Shown here in pieces: positions 17,138-26,257 of a DNA stretch of 64,000 nt. The notes beneath the pieces are model-generated. The model was not told the origin of the DNA. It saw only the letters and a list, made by a program, of their open reading frames with translations, and did no database searches. The DNA is taken from assembly GCA_016713765.1 (NCBI GenBank), contig JADJON010000001.1, forward strand, positions 2,356,001-2,420,000. The letters are read 5' to 3'. This DNA is from Bacteroidota bacterium. Its GTDB lineage: Bacteria; Bacteroidota; Bacteroidia; AKYH767-A; 2013-40CM-41-45. The translations under genes and the position numbers were made by a program. Positions within the stretch are counted from its first letter, which is position 1, and each line of letters begins with the position of its first letter.

Positions 17138-19693
17138 ATGGCGAATCGGCTGAAAAGCGAAGTGGCTGAGGAAACGACGGAACCGAAAGAAAGCCGCGAA
17201 AAAGAGAAGCGTACCCGCAAACCCAAGAGCTCCTCTAAGAGCCGTTGGGAAAGCGTGCGCAATTTCTTCCTGGACGAACGGACCCATAAGGTCTTCGGAT
17301 TACTCATGCTGGCAGGGGCGTTTTTTACGCTGTTGGCATTCATCAGCAACCTGGTGACCTGGAAGGAAGACCAGGCAATCGCGGGGATCGATTCGGTCTG
17401 GCAATTACTGACCAGACAAGACATCCAGGCGGAGAACTGGATGGGTAAACTGGGTGCGATCACTGCCCTGCAATTCCAGAACGCCTGGTTTGGCATTTGT
17501 GCGTTCCTGCTCCCCTTCTACCTTACGCTATTCGGCGTTAAAATCCTGTGGGATGTCAACCTGTTGCCCATCGGCAAATCCATCCGGTTTGGATTCTTTG
17601 GACTCGTCTGGACCTCGACTTTTTTAGGGTACATCTTCCATAAATCGCCCGACCTCCTCTTTTTAGCCGGTGGATACGGCTACCAGATGAGCCATGCGCT
17701 GAACAACCTGTTCGGCTTTATCGGAACCGGTGCACTCTTGGTCTTCTCGATGGTCGGCTTCGGTGTTGTCGCGTTCAACCTGCCCTTCAAACGCCTTCGT
17801 CAGGAACAGGAAGAGCTCGAGCCTGTAACCGCCGATAATGCTGCGGATATCCTGACAGAAAACGTTGCCCTGAAAAACGCACTCCGTCAGGAGGACGCGC
17901 CACGGACCGTAGAACTTGAGTTGGGATCAGAGGATGAAGAGGAGGATGCTGAAGAAGAAGAGGAAGAAGAAGGTGAATTCATCGACCTCGATGAGCAGGA
18001 AGAAGAAGCTGAAGAAGAAGTGGTCGAGGAAGATTCACTGGAGTTATCGCTTGAACCCGTTCTCGCAGGAACCCAGGTGACTCCACCGATCGAGGGAGAA
18101 GTCCCCCTCGAAGTTGCTGCGCCACCCATCGAGGAAACAATACTCGAGACCGAAGGTGAATTGCCGCATGCGCAGGGTGACTATGACCCTACCCTGGACC
18201 TTTCTTCCTATCAGTACCCTACCCTTGAACTGCTGGAAAATTACGGCGACAAGAAAATCGAGGTCAATAAGGATGAACTCGAAGCGAACAAGAACCGCAT
18301 CGTCGAAACACTGAGTCATTACAATATCTCGATCGAAAAGATCAAGGCGACGATCGGTCCAACGGTCACGCTTTTCGAGATTGTCCCGCAAGCGGGTATC
18401 CGTATTTCAAAGATCAAGAACCTGGAAGATGATATCGCGTTGAGCCTTTCGGCACTGGGTATCCGGATCATCGCCCCCATTCCGGGCAAGGGTACCATCG
18501 GTATTGAAGTACCCAACCAAAAGGCCGAAGTGGTGCCCATGAAATCGGTTTTGGCAAGCGAGAAATTCGCCAACTCCGAAATGGAGCTTCCGGTTGCTCT
18601 CGGAAAGAACATCTCCAATGAAGTATTCGTGGCTGACCTGACTAAAATGCCCCACTTGCTGATGGCAGGTGCAACGGGTCAGGGTAAGTCGGTTGGATTG
18701 AACGCGATCCTCGTATCCATTCTCTATAAGAAACACCCGGCCCAGGTGAAGTTCGTACTGGTCGATCCCAAGAAGGTCGAACTGACGCTCTTCAAAACGA
18801 TCGAGCGGCATTTTCTCGCCAAACTTCCCAATGAGGAAGAAGCGATCATCACCGATACCAAAAAGGTCATCAATACACTCAATTCCTTATGTATTGAAAT
18901 GGACCAGCGTTATGAATTGCTCAAGGATGCTCAGGTACGGACCATCAAAGAATACAACGCCAAATTCATCGGGCGTAAGCTGAACCCGAATAACGGACAC
19001 AAATTCCTCCCTTACATCGTGCTCGTGATCGACGAATTCGCCGACCTGATCATGACTGCCGGGAAGGAAGTCGAAACACCGATCGCCCGCCTCGCACAAC
19101 TTGCTCGTGCGGTCGGAATCCACCTGATCATCGCAACGCAGCGCCCGTCTGTCAACATCATCACGGGTACCATCAAGGCGAACTTCCCGGCACGCATCGC
19201 ATTCCGTGTAACGTCCAAAATCGATTCGAGGACCATCCTCGACAGCGGTGGGGCCGAACAGCTCATCGGGCGAGGCGATATGCTTTTCTCGACGGGCGCG
19301 GATCTCGTGCGCTTGCAGTGTGCCTTTGTCGATACTCCGGAAGTCGAACGGATCACGGATTTCATCGGCGGACAACGCGGCTACGCGGATGCCCACCTCC
19401 TACCGGAATATGTGGATGAGAGCGCCGAGGGATCCAGGGAATTTGACGCGAATGATCGGGATCCGCTCTTTGAAGAGGCAGCCCACATTATCGTCCAGCA
19501 TCAGCAGGGTTCTGCTTCCTTACTGCAGCGCCGCCTGAAGCTCGGATATAACCGCGCCGGCAGGATCATCGACCAGTTGGAAGCGGCCAAGATCATCGGC
19601 CCGTTCGAAGGCAGTAAAGCCCGGGAAGTACTGGTTAAAGACGCCCTGATCCTGGAGCAGGTCTTAGGTAACATCAGGGGAAAGGAATCCTGA
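17138..19693 (+). CDS. ftsK: DNA translocase FtsK/SpoIIIE family
   Basis: 851 residues. It pumps chromosomal DNA at the division septum and activates dimer resolution. The N-terminus is basic, then four transmembrane helices (about residues 53-72, 115-135, 150-168, 189-213) anchor it in the membrane. Residues about 265-320 form a very acidic linker with long Glu/Asp runs. The motor domain has Walker A GATGQGKSVGLNAILV (about residue 511), Walker B LVIDEFADL and the block GIHLIIATQRPSVNIITG. The C-terminal gamma winged helix (SASLLQRRLKLGYNRAGRII) reads polar DNA motifs. Linker is much shorter than that of E. coli FtsK. lolA follows, the usual Bacteroidota order. Confidence 0.96.
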   Translation: MANRLKSEVAEETTEPKESREKEKRTRKPKSSSKSRWESVRNFFLDERTHKVFGLLMLAGAFFTLLAFISNLVTWKEDQAIAGIDSVWQLLTRQDIQAENWMGKLGAITALQFQNAWFGICAFLLPFYLTLFGVKILWDVNLLPIGKSIRFGFFGLVWTSTFLGYIFHKSPDLLFLAGGYGYQMSHALNNLFGFIGTGALLVFSMVGFGVVAFNLPFKRLRQEQEELEPVTADNAADILTENVALKNALRQEDAPRTVELELGSEDEEEDAEEEEEEEGEFIDLDEQEEEAEEEVVEEDSLELSLEPVLAGTQVTPPIEGEVPLEVAAPPIEETILETEGELPHAQGDYDPTLDLSSYQYPTLELLENYGDKKIEVNKDELEANKNRIVETLSHYNISIEKIKATIGPTVTLFEIVPQAGIRISKIKNLEDDIALSLSALGIRIIAPIPGKGTIGIEVPNQKAEVVPMKSVLASEKFANSEMELPVALGKNISNEVFVADLTKMPHLLMAGATGQGKSVGLNAILVSILYKKHPAQVKFVLVDPKKVELTLFKTIERHFLAKLPNEEEAIITDTKKVINTLNSLCIEMDQRYELLKDAQVRTIKEYNAKFIGRKLNPNNGHKFLPYIVLVIDEFADLIMTAGKEVETPIARLAQLARAVGIHLIIATQRPSVNIITGTIKANFPARIAFRVTSKIDSRTILDSGGAEQLIGRGDMLFSTGADLVRLQCAFVDTPEVERITDFIGGQRGYADAHLLPEYVDESAEGSREFDANDRDPLFEEAAHIIVQHQQGSASLLQRRLKLGYNRAGRIIDQLEAAKIIGPFEGSKAREVLVKDALILEQVLGNIRGKES

Positions 19694-19768
19694 TCCCTCC
19701 CCGCCCGTTGGCCTGCTTTTTGCAAATCCCAGGAATCGTAAATTCGCACAAAAATCAGCACGAAATCC

Positions 19769-20422
19769 ATGAAGCTATCCACTTCACTACTCGCCTCGCT
19801 TCTGCTTTTTTTACCTTTTTTGAGCCTTGCTCAAAATGGCAGCGATGCGAAATCACAGGAGGTCCTCAAATCGGTTTCCGCGAAATATAAGTCCTTCAAA
19901 TCCCTTAAGGCCAGTTTCACCGTGACGATTGAAAGCCCGGGAAAAGTGAAAGAGGTTCAAAAAGGAACGTTGTATATCAAAGGGGACAAGTACCGGCTGG
20001 AATTCGCGGGACAGGATGTTATCTCGGATGGCAAGACCCGCTGGACCTATGTGAAAGATGCGAATGAGATCCAGATCGATAATCAACGTAAGGACGAGAA
20101 CGCCATCACGCCGACCAACATTTTCACCTTGTACGAAAAGGGATGGAATTCCAAGTACATCGGTGAAGCGAAAGAACCTTCGGGGCCGGCCCACCAGATC
20201 GAGTTAGTACCGATCGAACCCAAGAAAAAGAACGTCTTCAAAGTAAAGATCGCCGTTAGCAAGGCTGACAAGTTTATCGTTTCGGCAAAAGTGTTCGACA
20301 AGAATGGTGGATTCCAGACTTTCCAGGTCGACAAACTATCGCCGGATATTTTAACCGATGACACTCAATTCGTCTATAACGCGACCCGATATCCGGGTGC
20401 GGAGGTAGTCGATCTCCGATAA
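19769..20422 (+). CDS. lolA: Outer-membrane lipoprotein carrier protein LolA family
   Basis: 217 residues with a signal peptide (cleavage after SLAQ, about residue 22). The mature protein has the LolA half-barrel pattern: QEVLKSVSAKYKSFKSLKAS, then FTVTIESPGKVKEVQKGTLY, the strand pair KGDKYRLEFAGQDVISDGKT with RWTYVKDANEIQID, and late KIAVSKADKFIVSAKVFDKN. LolA ferries lipoproteins across the periplasm to the outer membrane. It sits 75 bases after ftsK and is closed by its own terminator. Family assignment is strong; whether it serves LolB-free transfer, as usual in Bacteroidota, is inference. Confidence 0.9.
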   Translation: MKLSTSLLASLLLFLPFLSLAQNGSDAKSQEVLKSVSAKYKSFKSLKASFTVTIESPGKVKEVQKGTLYIKGDKYRLEFAGQDVISDGKTRWTYVKDANEIQIDNQRKDENAITPTNIFTLYEKGWNSKYIGEAKEPSGPAHQIELVPIEPKKKNVFKVKIAVSKADKFIVSAKVFDKNGGFQTFQVDKLSPDILTDDTQFVYNATRYPGAEVVDLR

Positions 20423-20441
20423 CGGTGTATTTTCTCAATCA

Positions 20442-20465
20442 AAAAGGGGCCTAAGCCCCTTTTTG
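20442..20465 (+). terminator. Terminator after lolA
   Basis: AAAAAGGGGC (20442-20451) pairs with GCCCCTTTTT (20456-20465) over a short CTAA loop and ends in a T run. Confidence 0.9.
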
Positions 20466-20521
20466 CATTTTCACGAACAGCATCGATCCGGAACAACTAC
20501 TTTTATGTAAAATAACAAAGC

Positions 20522-21568
20522 ATGAAAAGGAAGCTCTACCTGACATTCTTTTCGGCCATCCTCGCACTTCCGTTGCTGGCCCAACCCACCCTGACTACTG
20601 CAGACTTGCCCGTGGCCGGACTAGCGTTTACGATGGTGCAGGATTCCACCTACAATGCTCCCATCCCTTCGGGCGGAGCAAACGTAACCTGGGATTATTC
20701 CGGTTTGCAAAATCTGTTGATCGACACGATCGGCTTCGGGACTGCTGCCGGCACGCCCTATGCAGGTTCATTTCCAACCAGTAACCTTGCCTCGCAAGCC
20801 GATAACCTTACCGACTGGACCTATACCACCAGCAACAGTACAGGTTTTTATCTTGATGGCGTAGGTACCCCGACGCTGACCATACGTTACAATCCTCCTT
20901 CCCTTTTCGCTCCGGTTCCGTTCACTTATAACCAAACCAGAACAAACATAGCGCGCATCGTACAGGATACGGTAATTATCGATACGACCGGTACGCCTCG
21001 TAACGTCCGGTTTATCCAGAACCAGCGAGGCGATTTTCTGGCAGACGGTTATGGTACGTTGATCCTGCCGAACGGGTCATTCAATAACATCCTGCGCATG
21101 AAGAATACGGAGCTCACTACGGATAGCCTCTTGGTTGAGTTGTTGCCCGGCACGTGGACCTTAATCACTTCATCAGCATCCCAAACCACCTTTTACCGTT
21201 ATTTTGAAGCCGGCTCACCGAGTAGTTATATCCTGGGGATCGAAGCAGACAGTCTTGGTGTCAATGCGGTCAATTCGGAGTATCGCGGACAGTGGGTGCT
21301 CCTGAATACACCCACGCTTACCAAGGACGAAGAACTTTCGGTGTATCCCAATCCTGCGCATAATCTGCTGACCATTCAGGGAGCAGGCTTGAAACAACGT
21401 TCATCGCTTACGATCACCGACGCGTCGGGGCGAATCATCCTGGAACGTTTGGCGGTATCTGCCGAACGAGCAACAATACCCGTAGATGCCCTTTCAAATG
21501 GCATGTATTACCTGATCGTACAGGGAGAAACAGGAAGCAGCAGGATCCCGATCCTGATCCAGCATTGA
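20522..21568 (+). CDS. Secreted protein with T9SS type A sorting domain
   Basis: 348 residues. A signal peptide (MKRKLYLTFFSAILALPLLA) is followed by about 250 residues of beta-rich sequence with no recognised enzyme motif, starting with PTLTTADLPVAGLAF and a GANVTWDYSGLQ block. The last 80 residues are a T9SS C-terminal sorting domain: LSVYPNPAHNLLTIQG, then SLTITDASGRIILE and the ending GMYYLIVQGETGSSRIPILI. It is therefore exported by the type IX machinery to the surface or medium. The N-terminal part resembles uncharacterised Bacteroidota proteins of similar size; no function is offered. Confidence 0.88.
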   Translation: MKRKLYLTFFSAILALPLLAQPTLTTADLPVAGLAFTMVQDSTYNAPIPSGGANVTWDYSGLQNLLIDTIGFGTAAGTPYAGSFPTSNLASQADNLTDWTYTTSNSTGFYLDGVGTPTLTIRYNPPSLFAPVPFTYNQTRTNIARIVQDTVIIDTTGTPRNVRFIQNQRGDFLADGYGTLILPNGSFNNILRMKNTELTTDSLLVELLPGTWTLITSSASQTTFYRYFEAGSPSSYILGIEADSLGVNAVNSEYRGQWVLLNTPTLTKDEELSVYPNPAHNLLTIQGAGLKQRSSLTITDASGRIILERLAVSAERATIPVDALSNGMYYLIVQGETGSSRIPILIQH

Positions 21569-21587
21569 GACCAGCTATCCGCTGTGG

Positions 21588-21613
21588 AAAAGGCTGCCGT
21601 TCGGCAGCCTTTT
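21588..21613 (+). terminator. Terminator after the 348-residue T9SS protein
   Basis: AAAAGGCTGCC (21588-21598) pairs with GGCAGCCTTTT (21603-21613) around GTTC, followed by more Ts. Its stem is the same as that after clpC. Confidence 0.9.
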
Positions 21614-21629
21614 TTCTTATCTTGTGTTG

Positions 21630-21995
21630 ATGGCTACCCGGACGATGATCCTGTCATTCATGTTGCTGTGCTGCGGCGGAATGGCTTATGCGGTAGCACC
21701 TCCGGATTCCATTCCTCCGTCCAAACACCAGGAATATCAGATCCACTTACAGCAGCCTGCGAAATCGATCCGTTTGTTGTTGGATGACCGGAGTATGTTG
21801 CCGGTTCGTGGGCGAATTTCGGAGGATGGAAAATCGGTCATTCTGCCGGACTATGAAAAAGGTCAGAAGATCCGTCTAAAAGTAGAATACGAAGACGGAT
21901 CCGTGGAAGAACTCATCAAGAGTCCCTGTTACATCGATCCGGTGGTCAGGAGCCAACCGGTTCCGCGTAGAGATCGAATTCTTCGGCTCGTATGA
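21630..21995 (+). CDS. Small secreted protein of unknown function
   Basis: 121 residues from the ATG at 21630; a GTG two codons upstream is in frame but less likely. A signal peptide (MILSFMLLCCGGMAYA region) precedes a short domain of about 95 residues with alternating strand pattern: EYQIHLQQPAKSIRLLLDDR, RGRISEDGKSVILPDYEKGQ and KIRLKVEYEDGSVEELIKSP, reminiscent of a small Ig-like or carbohydrate-binding sandwich, with one Cys near the end (PCYIDPVV). The last 50 bases overlap the 3' end of rimO on the other strand. It begins only 17 bases after a terminator. No family was recognised. Confidence 0.65.
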   Translation: MATRTMILSFMLLCCGGMAYAVAPPDSIPPSKHQEYQIHLQQPAKSIRLLLDDRSMLPVRGRISEDGKSVILPDYEKGQKIRLKVEYEDGSVEELIKSPCYIDPVVRSQPVPRRDRILRLV

Positions 21996-23262
21996 TCCGT
22001 ACGGTGGTAAAATCACCGATGCGCAGGAAGTGCTCCCGTGCGTCGATCAATACTTCGTTGTCCACTTCCGGAGAGTCGTATTCGGTCCTGCCGATGAAAT
22101 GATTGCCCTCTTTACGATCGATCAAAACCGGGAGTATACGTCCGACCAGTTCCTGGTTCTTTTGCGCGCTGATCTCCTGTTGAACAGCCATGATCGCTTC
22201 CGCCCGTTCGCGTTTTATTTCCTCCGGCACATCATCCGTCAGTCGGAAAGCGTGGGTGTTTTCTTCGTGCGAATAGGTGAATACACCTAAACGGTCGAAA
22301 CGGGTTTCCCTGACCCATTCCCGCATTGCCTCGAAATCTTTTTCCGTCTCTCCAGGATAACCGGTAATCAGGGTCGTCCGGATCGCGATACCGGGAACGC
22401 GTTCCCGCATTTCCTTTACAAGCTCGACCGTCTTCTCCCGCGTGATACCTCGACGCATGCTTTTAAGCATAGGGTCAGCAATATGCTGGAGCGGAATATC
22501 GATGTAATTGCACACGTTGGGCAGTTCCCGCATGATATCCAATACTTCCATGGGAAATCCGGACGGGAACGCATAATGAAGCCGTATCCAGCGAATACCA
22601 TCCACCGCGGCCAGTTGGCGAATAAGATCAGCGAGTTCGCGCTTACCATATAGATCCAACCCGTAATACGTGAGGTCCTGCGCAATCAGGATCAGTTCTC
22701 GGGTTCCTTTGGACGCCAGCAACCTGGCCTGTTCAACCAGTTGTTCCTTCGGTACCGAAGCATGTTTCCCGCGCATGAGCGGAATGGCGCAAAAGGAACA
22801 AGGCCTGTCACAGCCTTCTGAAATCTTGAGGTATGCGTAATGTGCCGGTGTTGTCAGCAGACGTTCTCCGATGAGTTCATGCTTGTAGTCGGCGCCCAGC
22901 GATTTGAGCAGGCGTGGAAGGTCCCGGGTCCCTAAGAATCCGTCGACATTCCCGATCTCTTTCTCCAGTTCCGGCTTGTACCGTTCCGACAGGCATCCGG
23001 TCACGATCAGCTTTTCGATCTTTCCGGCCTCTCGTGCCTGTGCATAGGCCAGAATCGTATCGATGCTTTCCTGCTTGGCATTATCGATGAAACCGCAGGT
23101 ATTGATGATCACGATCGCGGCATCATCTTCGGTGGATTCGTGTACAACGTCGAACTTGTTCGCGCTGAGCTGCCCCATCAACACCTCACTGTCGTAGATG
23201 TTCTTGGAACATCCGAGTGTGATGACGTTGACCTTGTTCTTCTTGAGACTTTTGGTACGCAT
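21946..23262 (-). CDS. rimO: Ribosomal protein S12 methylthiotransferase RimO
   Basis: 438 residues. A radical-SAM enzyme that adds a methylthio group to an aspartate of ribosomal protein S12. The N-terminal UPF0004 domain has its three cluster cysteines (LGCSKN, NTCGFID, VTGCLSERY); the radical-SAM domain has CDRPCSFCAIPLMRGKHAS; a C-terminal TRAM domain begins near RILPVLIDRKEGNHFIGRTE. The short length and the IPLMRGKHASVP segment favour RimO over MiaB. It is 10 bases downstream of ftsY on the same strand, the usual Bacteroidota order, and its 3' end overlaps a small gene on the plus strand. Confidence 0.96.
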   Translation of the reverse strand: MRTKSLKKNKVNVITLGCSKNIYDSEVLMGQLSANKFDVVHESTEDDAAIVIINTCGFIDNAKQESIDTILAYAQAREAGKIEKLIVTGCLSERYKPELEKEIGNVDGFLGTRDLPRLLKSLGADYKHELIGERLLTTPAHYAYLKISEGCDRPCSFCAIPLMRGKHASVPKEQLVEQARLLASKGTRELILIAQDLTYYGLDLYGKRELADLIRQLAAVDGIRWIRLHYAFPSGFPMEVLDIMRELPNVCNYIDIPLQHIADPMLKSMRRGITREKTVELVKEMRERVPGIAIRTTLITGYPGETEKDFEAMREWVRETRFDRLGVFTYSHEENTHAFRLTDDVPEEIKRERAEAIMAVQQEISAQKNQELVGRILPVLIDRKEGNHFIGRTEYDSPEVDNEVLIDAREHFLRIGDFTTVRIIRAEEFDLYAEPVGS

Positions 23263-23272
23263 GGCTGCTCAC

Positions 23273-24232
23273 TTAGTCCTGTCCGAACAAGGAATCGACG
23301 AACTCGGCTTTATTGAAAACCTGCAGGTCTTCCATTTTCTCCCCGATGCCGATATAGCGGACCGGGATCTTGAACTCATCGCTGATGCCGATCACCACAC
23401 CGCCCTTTGCCGTACCGTCGAGCTTGGTTAAAGCAAGGCCGGTGACCTGGGTAGCTTTGGTGAATTGACGTGCCTGTTCGATCGCGTTCTGTCCCGTCGA
23501 AGCATCCAGCACCAACAGTACTTCATGCGGTGCAGCAGGTATCACTTTTTGCATGACCCGGCTGATCTTGGACAGCTCGTTCATCAGGTTGATCTTGTTG
23601 TGCAAACGACCGGCCGTATCCACGATCACGACATCCGCCTTCTGCGCCACTCCGGACTGAACGGAATCATACGCGACGGAAGCCGGGTCCGAGCCCATCC
23701 CCTGTTTGACGATCGGGACATCCACCCGCTTGGACCAGATGTCGAGTTGATCGACGGCAGCGGCACGGAAGGTATCTGCTGCGCCCAGCAACACTTTCTT
23801 ACCCGCTTTCTTGAAATGATAGGCCAGTTTTCCGATGGTCGTGGTTTTCCCCACTCCGTTTACCCCGACTACCATGATGACGTAGGGTTGTCCGCCGGTA
23901 TCGGGCAGCAAGAATTCGGTGGCATCGGCGGTATTGTTCTCCGCCATGAGTCCGGTGATCTCCTCTTTAAGCAGGCGGTTGAGTTCCTCCGTACCGACGT
24001 ATTTATCGCGCGCGACGCGCTCCTCAAGCCGTTTGATGATGCGTAGCGTGGTGTTCACACCAACGTCGGAAGAAACGAGGATTTCTTCCAGGTTGTCCAG
24101 CACTTCCGCGTCCACCGTCGATTTGCCAACGACGGCTTTGGCGATCCTGGAAAAGAGGCTGGTTTTGGTTTTCTCGAGTCCTTTGTCGAGACTTTCCTTT
24201 TTCTCTTTGGAAAAGAAACTGAAGAGACCCAT
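23273..24232 (-). CDS. ftsY: Signal recognition particle receptor FtsY
   Basis: 319 residues, a short-form FtsY without a long acidic A domain. It is the GTPase receptor that docks ribosome-SRP complexes at the membrane. The N domain covers residues about 15-95; the G domain shows G1 GVNGVGKTTTIGKLA, the insertion-box region GAADTFRAAAVDQLDIW, G3 DTAGRLHNKINLM and G4 TKLDGTAKGG. The N-terminus (MGLFSFFSKEKKES) is the typical amphipathic lipid-binding helix. It is followed by rimO. A terminator lies between it and the preceding DUF4295 gene, so ftsY-rimO may have a promoter of their own or rely on read-through. Confidence 0.97.
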   Translation of the reverse strand: MGLFSFFSKEKKESLDKGLEKTKTSLFSRIAKAVVGKSTVDAEVLDNLEEILVSSDVGVNTTLRIIKRLEERVARDKYVGTEELNRLLKEEITGLMAENNTADATEFLLPDTGGQPYVIMVVGVNGVGKTTTIGKLAYHFKKAGKKVLLGAADTFRAAAVDQLDIWSKRVDVPIVKQGMGSDPASVAYDSVQSGVAQKADVVIVDTAGRLHNKINLMNELSKISRVMQKVIPAAPHEVLLVLDASTGQNAIEQARQFTKATQVTGLALTKLDGTAKGGVVIGISDEFKIPVRYIGIGEKMEDLQVFNKAEFVDSLFGQD

Positions 24233-24264
24233 GAGGTGGAAGGGGCTGGGGTATGGAAATTAAA

Positions 24265-24292
24265 AAAGCTTCCTTCATGCGAAAGAAGCTTT
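24265..24292 (-). terminator. Terminator after rpmG-DUF4295
   Basis: AAAGCTTC at 24265-24272 pairs with GAAGCTTT at 24285-24292, and the pairing extends inward with one mismatch. On the minus strand it is followed by TTTTTTAATT. Confidence 0.8.
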
Positions 24293-24313
24293 GTCGATGT
24301 TGTCTGACAGGGC

Positions 24314-24469
24314 TTATTTCTCTTTCAGGAAATCCTTGATGTGGTCGTTGTGCACGACTTCTTCCTTGAATTGGTAAGAACCGGTATCCGGGTTCTTCAC
24401 CATCTTGATGACCTTTGAGAATTCCTTTCCCTTACCGGTCTTCAGGGTTGCCACTACTTTCTTTGCCAT
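24314..24469 (-). CDS. DUF4295 family protein
   Basis: 51 residues: begins MAKKVVATLKTGKGKEFSKV and ends DFLKEK. It is highly basic and matches the short DUF4295 family that is found next to rpmG in Bacteroidota and is thought, from position and composition, to be ribosome-associated; direct function is unproven. It lies 26 bases after rpmG, so both are surely on one transcript, closed by the hairpin at 24265-24292. It is shorter than most automatic cut-offs but start, length and neighbours all fit. Confidence 0.9.
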   Translation of the reverse strand: MAKKVVATLKTGKGKEFSKVIKMVKNPDTGSYQFKEEVVHNDHIKDFLKEK

Positions 24470-24495
24470 GGTACTGGGTTATTCGTAGTTAACGA

Positions 24496-24678
24496 TTACT
24501 TGATCTCTTTGTGCACCGTCATCTTCTTCAGGATGGGGTTGAATTTTTTCAACTCCAGACGCTCGGTGGTGTTCTTCTTGTTCTTGGTGGTGATATAGCG
24601 CGAAGTGCCGGGCTGACCACTGGTCTTGTGCTCGGTGCACTCGAGGATCACCTGAACGCGATTGCCTTTTTTTGCCAT
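24496..24678 (-). CDS. rpmG: 50S ribosomal protein L33
   Basis: 60 residues from [17 protein letters not shown]; sixteen in-frame upstream codons are not part of the protein. The family blocks [20 protein letters not shown] and [12 protein letters not shown] are present. The zinc-binding cysteine pairs of the C+ form are absent (only one Cys, ECTEH), so this is a zinc-independent (C-) L33. It has a textbook promoter of its own (24724-24753) inside the gap after the aminopeptidase gene. Confidence 0.96.
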   Translation of the reverse strand: MAKKGNRVQVILECTEHKTSGQPGTSRYITTKNKKNTTERLELKKFNPILKKMTVHKEIK

Positions 24679-24723
24679 GACGACGATTGATTGAAAATCC
24701 CGGGAATTTCCCCGGAAGGGCTG

Positions 24724-24753
24724 CAAAGATACGAATATTCCCTATCTAATCAA
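24724..24753 (-). promoter_or_regulatory. rpmG promoter (TTG-N19-TATCTTTG)
   Basis: On the minus strand TTG (24753-24751) and TATCTTTG (24731-24724) are 19 bases apart, the full Bacteroidota housekeeping consensus. The rpmG ATG lies 45 bases downstream. Confidence 0.8.
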
Positions 24754-24759
24754 GGCTTT

Positions 24760-26184
24760 CTATTCATTTTTGAGCGCTGAATTGTTCAAAATGGCAGGCT
24801 GTTTCATGGCTTTTTCGATCTCTTCGGGCTTTACGGGCAGTTTTTCGCTCAAATTCTGATGTCCGGTAGTTGTAATCAGGATATCGTCCTCGATGCGGAT
24901 GCCAATTCCCCACCATTTGCGATCGCATGGACTGTCTGCAGCTATATAAATGCCCGGTTCGACGGTAATGACATTACCCGGTGCCAATGGCCCGTAATTA
25001 CCTGCATCGTGAACGTCCAGACCCAGGTAATGCGAAGTTCCGTGCATGAAATAGGTCTTGAGCTCATCCGCGGAGTGGATGATTCCCAAATCTTGCAAAC
25101 CCCGGGAGATCACCCTGCGGGCAGCGGCGTTGGGTGCCTGAAAGGGATTTCCGGGCTGACAAGCAGCTATCCCGGAATCACGCGCTTCGAGTACGAGGTT
25201 ATAGATGGCCAATTGCTCGGAAGTGTACTTCCCGGTGACCGGAAGGGTTCGGGTAATATCGGCTGTATAGCCGTGGTATTCCGCACCCATATCGAGTAGG
25301 ATCAGGTCACCGGCTCCGAGCGGGCGTCGGTTGTCGGTGTAGTGCAGAACGGTTGAGTTTTCACCCCCACCGCAGATGCTTGGATATCCCACTGCTTCTG
25401 CACCCAAGGCATGAAAAACATATTCGCCCACAGCTTCGACCTGATACTCCGTCATACCTGGTTCCAGTGCTTTCATCATTTCCAAGTGTCCGCTGACACT
25501 GATATCCACGGCCCGCTGCAACAAGGCCAACTCATCCGGATGCTTCACCATTCGCATGGTGGTGAGTGCCCGCTTCAACAGGAAATCATCCGGAGACACG
25601 GAGGCGCTGTCGACCTTCTTCCGATACGACCGCAACAGACCATCGTACTCCAAGGGATCCTGATTCCCGGCGATGCGGGGATCTTCCAGCCGGAGCTGCA
25701 ATACCTTCGTTAGCGATTCAAACGGCAGTTGCAAGGTGTCCCAACTCTCGGTCGTCAACACCCAGTCAGCACCGCTGATCCTGCGCGCGGCAGTCTTACC
25801 ACCACGCCTGCCGTTCCATCGCTCTTTCGCCGGGTCGCGTGGCGGCACCAACAGGATATCCTTTACCTCACCTTTGTTGAATCGTTGGGCTTCCTTAAAG
25901 ACCACCAGCACTGAATTGGGTTCTGTCCAGCCGCTGAGGTAATAGAAATCAGGACTTTGATGATACGGGTAATCCACATCGTTCGATCGGTTCCTCACAG
26001 GAGCCGACAGCAGGACAGCACAGGAGCCCTCCGGGATAAGTTGACGCAAGGCTTCCCGACGAGCCTTGTAAAATTCAGGCGTGAGGAAGTCCTGCTCATT
26101 CCGGTAGCGGTCCGAATCCTGTGCCAACAAACTGGCTACCGGCAAACCGATTAGCAGCCATAACACGATACTGACAACGCGCAT
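24760..26184 (-). CDS. Secreted Xaa-Pro aminopeptidase (M24B, aminopeptidase P type)
   Basis: 474 residues with a signal peptide (MRVVSIVLWLLIGLPVASLLA), so it is exported, unlike cytoplasmic PepP. It removes an N-terminal residue before proline. The N-terminal aminopeptidase P domain (residues about 30-175) precedes the pita-bread fold. All five metal ligands can be read: Asp in LLDMGAEYHGY, Asp in TADITRT, His in FMHGTSHYLGLDVHD, Glu in VEPGIYI and Glu in IRIEDDILIT. It stands between rpmB and rpmG, which are usually adjacent in this phylum; both ribosomal genes have intact promoters, which suggests the peptidase gene was inserted without breaking their expression. Confidence 0.93.
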   Translation of the reverse strand: MRVVSIVLWLLIGLPVASLLAQDSDRYRNEQDFLTPEFYKARREALRQLIPEGSCAVLLSAPVRNRSNDVDYPYHQSPDFYYLSGWTEPNSVLVVFKEAQRFNKGEVKDILLVPPRDPAKERWNGRRGGKTAARRISGADWVLTTESWDTLQLPFESLTKVLQLRLEDPRIAGNQDPLEYDGLLRSYRKKVDSASVSPDDFLLKRALTTMRMVKHPDELALLQRAVDISVSGHLEMMKALEPGMTEYQVEAVGEYVFHALGAEAVGYPSICGGGENSTVLHYTDNRRPLGAGDLILLDMGAEYHGYTADITRTLPVTGKYTSEQLAIYNLVLEARDSGIAACQPGNPFQAPNAAARRVISRGLQDLGIIHSADELKTYFMHGTSHYLGLDVHDAGNYGPLAPGNVITVEPGIYIAADSPCDRKWWGIGIRIEDDILITTTGHQNLSEKLPVKPEEIEKAMKQPAILNNSALKNE

Positions 26185-26206
26185 GATGGACTGGGTATAA
26201 AAGCGA

Positions 26207-26238
26207 AAGTGCTAAACCCGTTCCCGAATTTAGCACTT
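26207..26238 (-). terminator. Hairpin after rpmB
   Basis: AAGTGCTAAA (26207-26216) pairs perfectly with TTTAGCACTT (26229-26238). On the minus strand it is followed by a broken T tract; probably ends the rpmB transcript before the aminopeptidase gene. Confidence 0.65.
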
Positions 26239-26257
26239 CCTCACAGGATAGTAAGAA

